From Gammaproteobacteria bacterium (GTDB taxonomy: Bacteria > Pseudomonadota > Gammaproteobacteria > GCA-001735895), in contig QIJI01000138.1 of the NCBI GenBank assembly GCA_003231795.1, forward strand, positions 1-8,972: a stretch of 8,972 nucleotides of DNA. Direction: 5' to 3'. This document shows, one piece after another, positions 1 through 6,042 of the stretch; position 1 is the stretch's first letter; every line of letters begins with the position of its first letter. The notes under the pieces are model-generated. The model was not told the DNA's origin. It saw nothing but the letters and a program-made list of their open reading frames with translations, and did no database searches. A program made the position numbers and the translations under genes.

Positions 1-909
1 TACCACGTTTTCCGCCATGCGGGCGGAGGCTGCGTCGATCATACGTCCATCGAGTTGTGCCGCACCCTTGCCCTGTGCCGCCGCTTCTTCAAGCGCCACC
101 AATATGCGTCTTGCGCGATCTACTTCAGAGGCTGGTGGCGAGTAGATTTCATGCGCCAGTTCGATCTGCGAGGGATGAATCGCCCATTTGCCCTCGTAGC
201 CCATGGCCGCACCTCTGCGTGCCGCATCGCGATAACCCTCCGCGTCATTGAAGTCACCAAACGGACCATCGATCGCACGCAATCCGTAAGCACGGCAGGC
301 TACCAGCATACGCGACAGACCGTGATGCCACTGATCACCGGGGTAATCCGGGTTTAAGCCACCGATGTTGGTGGTCCGGGCACGGCAACTGGCAGCATAG
401 TCTGCGACCCCGAAATGCATCGCTTCCATGCGAGGACTCGATGTTGCAATGGCATCGACATTCGCCATGCCGAGGGTAATTTCGATCAGTGCCTCGAGAC
501 CGATTTTGTTTTCAAAACCCATTGATGTTTCGATCTGCGTCAACATCGCATCGACCATGTAGACATCAGCAGCGACACCGACTTTGGGAATTAAAATGGT
601 ATCCAGCCGATCACCAGCCTGCTCCACCACATCAACCACATCACGATACATGTAATGAGTGTCGAGGCTGTTGATTCGAACCGATATGGTTTTGCCCTTG
701 CCGCGCCAGTCAATGTCATTCAGCGCTTCGATAACATTCTTTCGAGCCTGCACCTTGTCTCCCGGAGACACTGCGTCCTCGAGATCCAGAAACACATAGT
801 CAGCGGCGCTATTGGCTGCTTTTTCAAACATCCCCGGGTTTGACCCGGGAACCGCCAGTTCACTGCGTTGCAGGCGTTGTCGCGCCGTTGGATAATTGGT
901 GTGGCTCAT
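1..909 (-). CDS. mcl: L-malyl-CoA / beta-methylmalyl-CoA lyase (CitE/HpcH family), 3' end cut by window edge
   Basis: This frame is open for 303 codons from an ATG at 909 to base 1 without a stop, so the C-terminus lies outside the window. The protein closely resembles proteobacterial malyl-CoA lyases as I recall them, including Methylobacterium MclA. Visible motifs are RSELAVPGSNP (15-25), FLDLEDAV (40-47), RIN (78-80), ILIPKVGV (105-112), EALIE (139-143), FGVADYAAS (166-174), GPFGDF (215-220), GKWAIHPSQI (240-249) and LDGRMID (286-292). Glu143 and Asp170 are the expected Mg2+ ligands, Arg78 a substrate-binding residue, and Asp287 is probably the Asp contributed by a neighbouring subunit. 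The family cleaves malyl-CoA reversibly to acetyl-CoA and glyoxylate, and often beta-methylmalyl-CoA as well; it is a cytosolic oligomer. About 15-20 residues appear to be missing. GGGGA lies 7 nt before the start and serves as the ribosome binding site. Citramalyl-CoA lyase activity is an alternative that sequence alone cannot exclude. Confidence 0.9.
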   Translation of the reverse strand, partial: MSHTNYPTARQRLQRSELAVPGSNPGMFEKAANSAADYVFLDLEDAVSPGDKVQARKNVIEALNDIDWRGKGKTISVRINSLDTHYMYRDVVDVVEQAGDRLDTILIPKVGVAADVYMVDAMLTQIETSMGFENKIGLEALIEITLGMANVDAIATSSPRMEAMHFGVADYAASCRARTTNIGGLNPDYPGDQWHHGLSRMLVACRAYGLRAIDGPFGDFNDAEGYRDAARRGAAMGYEGKWAIHPSQIELAHEIYSPPASEVDRARRILVALEEAAAQGKGAAQLDGRMIDAASARMAENVV

Positions 910-985
910 TCAGTAGTCCCCAAAAGTAAAAAATCGCTGCCTCGGCAACGATCAAAGCGCCCATTTATCATGTAAATGCAGGCAA

Positions 986-1014
986 AGTATATAGCCTTAT
1001 AAAAAATGGTAACT
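986..1014 (-). promoter_or_regulatory. Candidate promoter for the malyl-CoA lyase gene
   Basis: On the minus strand TATACT (986-991) is a 5-of-6 match to the sigma-70 -10 box, inside an AT-rich stretch. It lies about 75 nt upstream of the lyase ATG. No good -35 box stands at 17 bp (AGTTAC) and TTACCA is 15 bp away, so the promoter would be weak or activator-dependent. The 182-bp gap between the small membrane ORF and this gene, which holds no other gene I can support, makes an independent promoter plausible. Confidence 0.3.
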
Positions 1015-1091
1015 ATCGCACAACCGACATGCTGAATTTAAACAACGACGGCTGCTAAACTTGTGGTCGAACAACTAGCCGTTAGGGAGGG

Positions 1092-1259
1092 TCAGGACAG
1101 AACCCCGGTGAAGATCAGATAGACAAAAACGCTACCCAGCCAGATATCGATCAGCAGGTACAGATAAAATTGCTTTCGTCGTTCCGGGTCACGTCTTGCC
1201 TGCAAAGTCAGGTAAAGAAAAAATACCAGGATAGCGAGCAGGAGGACAATTAGTTGCAT
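1092..1259 (-). CDS. Small two-helix membrane protein, 55 residues, overlapping the maeB stop
   Basis: The ATG at 1259 lies inside the last codons of maeB and the frame ends with TGA at 1092-1094, so the two genes overlap by 10 bases. I do not recognise the family. Residues 2-19 form a strongly hydrophobic helix ([17 protein letters not shown]). Residues 20-31 are a basic loop containing RRDPERRK. Residues 32-53 form a second hydrophobic helix with Tyr, Trp and Gly. The positive-inside rule puts the loop in the cytoplasm and both ends outside. AGG ends 7 nt before the ATG, within maeB, which would suit translational coupling. The hydrophobic-basic-hydrophobic order and a codon choice like that of the neighbouring genes support real coding. 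It is too short for certainty and its function is unknown. Confidence 0.6.
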   Translation of the reverse strand: MQLIVLLLAILVFFLYLTLQARRDPERRKQFYLYLLIDIWLGSVFVYLIFTGVLS

Positions 1260-3532
1260 CTGGGTACCTGCCCCTCTTCGCTAGCGACTTTTGCAGTGGC
1301 AATTGCGGTCATATTGACCAGGCCACGTACTGTTGTGCCGGGAGTAACTATATGGGCAGGAATATCGCAGCCAAGCAGAATTGGCCCGATCGGTATGCCA
1401 TCGGTGCCCATTTTGACCAGATTCATCGCGATATGAGCTGCATCGATATTAGGCATAACCAGTAAATTGGCGACGCCATTCAAATTCGAGTTTGGAAACT
1501 GCTCTGCCATTGCCGATGGTGATAATGCCAGGTTGGCCTGCATTTCGCCTTCAACCATCAGATCAGGTTTCAGATTTTTGATTAACGCGAGCGCCTGGCG
1601 CATCTTTTTAGATGACTTCGAGTTACGACTACCGAAACTGGAATGCGACAAAAGTGCGGCACGGGGTTTGAGCCCGAATCGCGCTACCTCTTGCGCAGCC
1701 ATGATGGTCATATGCGCAAGGGCCTCAGCCGACGGATCCGGGATGACATGTGTGTCGCAGATAAACAACGTGTACTTGCTGGTAATGATGATGCTCAGTG
1801 CCGATACATTTTCAAGGCCATCTTCCTGCTGAGTTACATTCAATATGCGCTCAAGGTGACGCTGGAAACGACCGATAGTGCCGCAGATCATCGTATCCGC
1901 AAGTCCCAGCTTCACCATCATCGCCGCCTGTATGGTGGTACTGGAAAGCATTAACTGTTTTGCCTCCGACAGCGTCGTACCGCGACGTTCGGTAAGATCA
2001 TGGTAGGTCTGCCACCACTGTTCATTGTCCTCGTAGTCAACAATGTCAAAGTCAACACCCGGTCGCGCACTGATGGCATAGTCTTCAATCATCTGCTTGA
2101 TTACCTCGCTGCGTCCGAGCACCACGGGATAACAGAGTTTGTCCTGCAAAATACTGTCGATCGCCTGAATAACCTTTGGATTTTCACCCTCGGCGAATAC
2201 GACTCGGCGACGGGTTTCGCGCGCCATGTCGAATACCGGCTTCATGAACAGGCCTGAACGGTACACAAACGCGGTCAGTTTCTGCCGATAGGCTTTCAAA
2301 TCTTCAATCGGTTGCTGCGCCACTCCGGATTCCATCGCCGCCTTTGCCACCGCTGGGGCGATTTCGAGTATTAGGCGTTGATCGAATGGTTTCGGAATCA
2401 GGTATTCAGGTCCGAAGATAAGCGATTCACCGTGGTAGGCATTCGCTACAACATCGCTGGTTCCCGCGCGCGCAAGATTTGACAAGGCTTCGACACAGGC
2501 AAGTTTCATTTCGTGGTTTATCTTGGTTGCGCCTACATCGAGTGCGCCGCGAAACAAAAAAGGAAAACACAGCACATTGTTAACCTGGTTGGGGAAGTCA
2601 GAGCGACCGGTAGCCACGATCACATCGGGGCGCACCCGTTTGGCTTCGTCGGGATCGATTTCAGGCGTCGGATTTGCGAGTGCGAAAACAATGGGTTTAT
2701 CCGCCATTGACTTAACCATTTCAGGCTTTAACAGGTTGCCAGCCGACAGGCCCAGAAATACATCTGCACCGTCTATCGCTTCACCCAGGTTTCGCAATGG
2801 AGTATCAACCGCAAATTCGGCTTTGTACTCGTCCATTTTTTCACTACGACCCGCGTAAATTACGCCACCCGAATCGCAAACCAGTACATTCTTTTTGTCG
2901 AGTCCCATCGTCACCAACAGATTAAGACAGGAAAGAGCCGCAGCACCTGCACCCGAGGCCACCAGCCGAACTTTCGCGATATCTTTACCGACCACTTCGA
3001 GCGCTGAGCGCATCGCGGCCGCTACCACAATTGCAGTGCCATGCTGATCATCATGAAACACCGGTATTTTGCAACGTTGGTGCAGGTATTTTTCGACATA
3101 GAAACAGTCGGGTGCCTTGATATCTTCAAGGTTGATGCCACCAAAAGTGGGCTCCAGCCGTTCGATGGTTTCGGCCAGCTTATGCGGATCCGACTCGTTT
3201 AATTCAATATCAAATACGTCGATTCCGGCGAAACGTTTGAACAGCACCGCCTTCCCTTCCATAACCGGCTTTGACGCGAGTGCCCCTATATTCCCGAGGC
3301 CGAGTACCGCTGTTCCGTTGGTAACAACACCGATTAAATTGGCCCGTGCAGTGAATTCGCGGGCCATGAGCGGGTCTTTCTCTATTTCTTCACAGGGATA
3401 GGCCACGCCCGGAGAATAAGCCAGCGCCAGATCGCGTTGCGAAGTCAGTGGTGTAGTGGCCTCGACCCGCAGCTTTCCCGGACTGGGATTGCGGTGGTAA
3501 CTGAGCGCTTTTTCGCGGTAATCTTCTACCAT
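1250..3532 (-). CDS. maeB: NADP-dependent malic enzyme with C-terminal phosphotransacetylase-like domain
   Basis: This 760-residue protein is essentially the length of E. coli MaeB and aligns with it throughout. It catalyses oxidative decarboxylation of malate to pyruvate with NADP+ in the cytosol. The malic domain (about 15-160) has ALAYSPGVA with Tyr39, [13 protein letters not shown] (73-85), Lys94, LED (135-137) and FHDDQHGTA (159-167), whose acidic residues bind the divalent metal. The Rossmann domain (about 165-425) has the glycine-rich ASGAGAAA (192-199), ALANPTPEI (284-292) and [11 protein letters not shown] (315-325). Residues about 440-755 form the phosphotransacetylase-like domain. 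In MaeB proteins this domain is regarded as a non-catalytic site for allosteric control by acetyl-CoA. The start is ATG with AGGA 7 nt upstream. That region lies inside an inverted repeat. A small membrane ORF overlaps the stop. NADP preference is inferred from the family; NAD use is possible. Confidence 0.97.
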   Translation of the reverse strand: MVEDYREKALSYHRNPSPGKLRVEATTPLTSQRDLALAYSPGVAYPCEEIEKDPLMAREFTARANLIGVVTNGTAVLGLGNIGALASKPVMEGKAVLFKRFAGIDVFDIELNESDPHKLAETIERLEPTFGGINLEDIKAPDCFYVEKYLHQRCKIPVFHDDQHGTAIVVAAAMRSALEVVGKDIAKVRLVASGAGAAALSCLNLLVTMGLDKKNVLVCDSGGVIYAGRSEKMDEYKAEFAVDTPLRNLGEAIDGADVFLGLSAGNLLKPEMVKSMADKPIVFALANPTPEIDPDEAKRVRPDVIVATGRSDFPNQVNNVLCFPFLFRGALDVGATKINHEMKLACVEALSNLARAGTSDVVANAYHGESLIFGPEYLIPKPFDQRLILEIAPAVAKAAMESGVAQQPIEDLKAYRQKLTAFVYRSGLFMKPVFDMARETRRRVVFAEGENPKVIQAIDSILQDKLCYPVVLGRSEVIKQMIEDYAISARPGVDFDIVDYEDNEQWWQTYHDLTERRGTTLSEAKQLMLSSTTIQAAMMVKLGLADTMICGTIGRFQRHLERILNVTQQEDGLENVSALSIIITSKYTLFICDTHVIPDPSAEALAHMTIMAAQEVARFGLKPRAALLSHSSFGSRNSKSSKKMRQALALIKNLKPDLMVEGEMQANLALSPSAMAEQFPNSNLNGVANLLVMPNIDAAHIAMNLVKMGTDGIPIGPILLGCDIPAHIVTPGTTVRGLVNMTAIATAKVASEEGQVPRCN

Positions 3533-3535
3533 TAA

Positions 3536-3562
3536 ACTGTCCTGCGGGATGATCCCGACAGT
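3536..3562 (-). promoter_or_regulatory. Inverted repeat just upstream of the maeB start: operator or leader hairpin
   Basis: Reading the minus strand, ACTGTC-GGGAT-C-ATCCC is followed by GCAG and then GACAGT, ending 3 nt before the maeB ATG. The outer arms (6 bp) and inner arms (5 bp) are perfect, with a 4-nt asymmetry on the downstream side. As RNA the stem would be ACUGUCGGG paired with CCC and GACAGU around an AUCAU loop. The putative Shine-Dalgarno AGGA straddles the bulge and the outer stem. As DNA, the distal arm overlaps the possible -10 TATACT at 3560-3565, so it could instead be an operator covering the promoter. The symmetry is directly visible; the role is inference. Confidence 0.5.
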
Positions 3563-3565
3563 ATA
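3560..3565 (-). promoter_or_regulatory. maeB: Possible -10 box for maeB
   Basis: TATACT on the minus strand lies 27 nt upstream of the maeB ATG and overlaps the distal arm of the inverted repeat. No convincing -35 hexamer is present at 16-18 bp (CAAACT is the nearest), so use of this box would suggest an activator. AT-rich alternatives exist further upstream (3600-3650), so this assignment is tentative. Confidence 0.25.
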
Positions 3566-3618
3566 AGACGTATCGAGTTCACAGTTTGGTTTAATCCCCG
3601 TTTTAGGATTATTAATTA

Positions 3619-3646
3619 TTGGTTATCATGCTTCCCCGAATATTAA
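3619..3646 (+). promoter_or_regulatory. Possible promoter for the DsrC-like gene, close enough to give a leaderless mRNA
   Basis: TATTAA (3641-3646) is a plausible -10 box and TTGGTT (3619-3624) a poor -35, 16 bp apart. Transcription from it would start about 3653-3656, at or next to the ATG at 3656. No Shine-Dalgarno sequence is visible in the bases before that ATG (CCGCCC). A leaderless transcript would explain this. The -35 matches only TTG, so confidence is low. Confidence 0.25.
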
Positions 3647-3655
3647 TAGCCGCCC

Positions 3656-4012
3656 ATGCCCATCTCCTTATCAGCCCGATTAACGCTCGAAATAGACAAC
3701 ATCGAATACGAGGTCGATGAAGAGGGATTCCTGCAGCACATGAGCGACTGGTCGAGTGCGGTGGCAGAAGGCATGGCGGCACACGACGGGGTAGAACTGG
3801 AAGCGGCGCACTGGGAAGTCATCAATTTCTTACGCGACTATTATCTTGAATACCAGATCGCACCTGCGATTCGGATTTTAACGCGCGCGCTTGGCAAGCG
3901 CCTGGGCCCCGATAAGGGCAATCAACGATATCTGAATCAGTTGTTTCCATTCGGCCCGGCCAAACAGGCTTGCCGATATGCCGGATTACCCAGGCCCACC
4001 GGCTGCGTTTAG
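3656..4012 (+). CDS. dsrC: DsrC/TusE-family sulfur carrier protein with both redox cysteines
   Basis: The 118-residue protein is the full length of the DsrC/TusE family. It has VDEEGFL (20-26), HWEVINFLRDYYLEYQIAP (52-70), KGNQRYL (87-93) and the flexible C-terminal arm GPAKQACRYAG-LPRPTGCV (100-118). Cys117 is the invariant penultimate cysteine and Cys106 is the second one, giving CX10C. E. coli TusE lacks the second cysteine, so this is closer to true DsrC, such as that of Allochromatium vinosum. DsrC carries sulfur as a trisulfide or persulfide between sulfurtransferases, dissimilatory sulfite reductase and membrane oxidoreductases. TusE instead passes sulfur for tRNA 2-thiouridine. No dsrAB, tusBCD or dsrEFH genes lie in the window. 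ATG 3656 is chosen because an in-frame TAG (3647-3649) lies just upstream and the next Met (29) is inside the fold. A tRNA-thiolation role remains possible. Confidence 0.9.
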   Translation: MPISLSARLTLEIDNIEYEVDEEGFLQHMSDWSSAVAEGMAAHDGVELEAAHWEVINFLRDYYLEYQIAPAIRILTRALGKRLGPDKGNQRYLNQLFPFGPAKQACRYAGLPRPTGCV

Positions 4013-4031
4013 CAACGCAATAGCCAGAGTG

Positions 4032-4053
4032 ATGGTCCAGCCAATCGGACCAT
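4032..4053. terminator. Hairpin between the convergent DsrC and transporter genes, possible bidirectional terminator
   Basis: ATGGTCC (4032-4038) and GGACCAT (4047-4053) form a perfect 7-bp inverted repeat with an 8-nt loop, centred in the 48-bp gap between two converging genes. This position suits a terminator shared by both strands. Neither side carries a proper U-run (only AAATTT nearby on the plus strand), so intrinsic termination would be weak. Confidence 0.4.
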
Positions 4054-4060
4054 TGGAAAT

Positions 4061-5923
4061 TTACACCTCGACTTTCTTTTGCTGCATGCGCCACAAATGG
4101 GCATAAAGACCATCGGCCTCGATCAGAGATTCATGATTACCCTGCTCTTTTATCTGTCCCTGCTCAAGAACAATAATGCGATCTGCATCAATCACCGTCG
4201 ACAGTCTATGCGCGATCACCAGGGTGGTCTTGTTGCGCGAAATACGGGTCAGCGCACCAAGAATATTTTTTTCCGATTGACTGTCGAGACTCGAAGTCGC
4301 TTCGTCAAAAACCAGAATTGACGGATCTTTGAGGAGTACCCGCGCGATCGCAACCCGTTGTTTCTCTCCACCCGACAACTTCAAACCCCGTTCACCAACA
4401 ACCGTGTCATAACCCTGCGGCAAGGCTTCGATAAAGCTGTCGATATCGGCAAGCTGCGCAACCGCTTTGACTTCATCGACGCTGGCATCGGGTTTCGCAT
4501 AGCGAATGTTGTACAGAATCGAATCGTTAAACAGCACGGTATCTTGCGGCACTATCCCGATTGCCTCACGCAGGCTTTGCTGAGTGACCGTGGATATATT
4601 CTGGCCGCTAATCAGAATTTTCCCGTGGCTGATGTCATAAAAACGAAACAGCAAGCGTGCAATGGTTGATTTACCAGCACCGGAGGGTCCGACGATGGCC
4701 AGTTTTTCACCGTCTTCGAGTTTGAAGTTAATGCCACCAAGTATCTGTCGATCGGAATTGTAATGAAACTTTACTTCGCGAAACTCGATGCTGGCCTGTT
4801 TGATTTCGAGCGCAACGGCATCGGAGCTATCCGTAATTTCGAGCGGTCGCTGTAGTAGCTTGATCACCATGTCCATATCGGCGAGTGCATATTTCAAGGA
4901 GCGATAAATAATGCCGAGAAAACTCAGCGGCAGAAACAACTGTAGCATCATGGTATTGATCAGCACCAGGTCACCCAGTGTTAATTGCCCATCAGCAACG
5001 CCCTGTGCTGCGAGGACCATTATTCCGGTGACGCCAATCGCAATAATTGCGGCCTGCCCGAAATTCAATATCGACATCGTGGTCTGACTTTTTACCGCGG
5101 CCTCCTCCCATTCCCCCATGGTATTGCGGTAGCGCTCAATTTCATGCACATCATTATTAAAATACTTAACCGTTTCGTAGTTCATCAGGCTATCCATCGC
5201 GCGGCCATTGGCGCTCGAATCGAGTGCGTTCATCTGATGACGAAAATGCATGCGCCATTCGGTAACCATGAAGGTATAGCCAATGTAGAGCATCACGGTA
5301 AAAAATATAATGCCGGCAAACAGACTGTCGTATTGACTGAACAATATTAAAGCTACCAGAACAAACTCTGCGGCGGTGGGTACGATATTGAACACCAGGT
5401 AGTTCATGATCGAGCTGATACTGCGAGTACCGCGCTCCATGTCGCGTGAAATTGCCCCGGTATTACGCTCCAGGTGATAACGCAACGAAAGCCGATGCAA
5501 ATGAGTCAACACCGATACCGATAACCGGTTCATCGCATGAAAACGAACCCGCGCAAAAACCGCATCGCGCAATTCGTTAAATCCGGAGTTGATAAATCGC
5601 AACACGCCGTACCCGAGCAGAAACGCTAGCGGTAGCACTATGATGTCGCCCGGGTCGGCATCCAGCGTATCGACGATATATTTGAGCACAACCGGGATCC
5701 CGACCATGGCCATTTTTGACACCACCAGACAGGCAAGTGCCAGCAAAACCCGATCCCGATATTCCCAGATATACGGCGTCATTTCACGCAGATTCTGCCA
5801 ATCCTTACGATTACTGTGCTCTCTTTCAGTGCGTCCGTAAGCTGGAGAAGTGGCGATATCGGAACTCTTGCTGGTTAATTGGCGGGAATCACAGTAGATA
5901 ATGCCTGAACGAGGTCGTTTCAA
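4061..5923 (-). CDS. Atm1-type (ABCB7/HMT1) ABC half-transporter, permease fused to ATPase
   Basis: This is an inner-membrane exporter half of 620 residues that works as a homodimer. The transmembrane domain (about 55-350) carries Atm1-specific signatures: LRDAVFARVR (118-127), LSLRYHLERNTGAISRDMER (145-164) and NYETVKYFNND (248-258). The nucleotide-binding domain (about 378-615) has Walker A GPSGAGKST (412-420), Q-loop Gln460, signature LSGGE (516-520), Walker B ILVFDE (536-541), SSLD (544-547) and switch His572. Atm1 proteins export glutathione-linked species: glutathione persulfide or polysulfide, iron-sulfur precursors, or heavy-metal conjugates. The start is uncertain. The frame opens at TTG 5923 with no clear Shine-Dalgarno, and the only in-frame ATG near the front is codon 48 (5782). 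Homologues have extra residues before the DWQNLREM region, so the longer form is preferred. No iron-sulfur assembly genes are nearby; the DsrC-like neighbour converges on it. Confidence 0.92.
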   Translation of the reverse strand: MKRPRSGIIYCDSRQLTSKSSDIATSPAYGRTEREHSNRKDWQNLREMTPYIWEYRDRVLLALACLVVSKMAMVGIPVVLKYIVDTLDADPGDIIVLPLAFLLGYGVLRFINSGFNELRDAVFARVRFHAMNRLSVSVLTHLHRLSLRYHLERNTGAISRDMERGTRSISSIMNYLVFNIVPTAAEFVLVALILFSQYDSLFAGIIFFTVMLYIGYTFMVTEWRMHFRHQMNALDSSANGRAMDSLMNYETVKYFNNDVHEIERYRNTMGEWEEAAVKSQTTMSILNFGQAAIIAIGVTGIMVLAAQGVADGQLTLGDLVLINTMMLQLFLPLSFLGIIYRSLKYALADMDMVIKLLQRPLEITDSSDAVALEIKQASIEFREVKFHYNSDRQILGGINFKLEDGEKLAIVGPSGAGKSTIARLLFRFYDISHGKILISGQNISTVTQQSLREAIGIVPQDTVLFNDSILYNIRYAKPDASVDEVKAVAQLADIDSFIEALPQGYDTVVGERGLKLSGGEKQRVAIARVLLKDPSILVFDEATSSLDSQSEKNILGALTRISRNKTTLVIAHRLSTVIDADRIIVLEQGQIKEQGNHESLIEADGLYAHLWRMQQKKVEV

Positions 5924-5959
5924 GCAAACACATCAGGCCCTAAACCTGAAAACCCAAGG

Positions 5960-5987
5960 TTAACATTTAGTGTTGTCAGCCGATAAC
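5960..5987 (+). promoter_or_regulatory. Candidate sigma-70 promoter for the hybrid kinase
   Basis: TTAACA (5960-5965, 5 of 6 to the -35 consensus) and GATAAC (5982-5987, 4 of 6 to the -10) are 16 bp apart in the 119-bp divergent region. A start near 5994 would give a leader of about 49 nt. The rest of this region must also hold the promoter of the divergent transporter, for which I see no clear candidate. Confidence 0.3.
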
Positions 5988-6042
5988 AATCATACAACGG
6001 GGAGTTCCCGACCACCTTGTTTCGCTCATCAATTGGCGTGTT

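Noticed and set aside
55..357. Plus-strand open frames across 55-843
   Set aside because: This stretch is fully occupied by the minus-strand malyl-CoA lyase, whose motifs are clear; the plus frames are antisense noise.
1043..1086. ACGGCT/AGCCGT with inner TTGT/ACAA as a terminator after the small membrane ORF
   Set aside because: The stem is short and interrupted and lacks a U-tract on the relevant strand, so it is not convincing.
1467..1832. Plus-strand open frames inside maeB (also 1643-1954, 2523-2858, 3117-3401)
   Set aside because: They lie antisense to a full-length, well-conserved maeB and show no recognisable protein features.
5998..6010. CGGG-GAGTT-CCCG hairpin in the kinase leader
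   Set aside because: A 4-bp stem is too weak to claim a regulatory role, although it lies in the presumed 5' leader.
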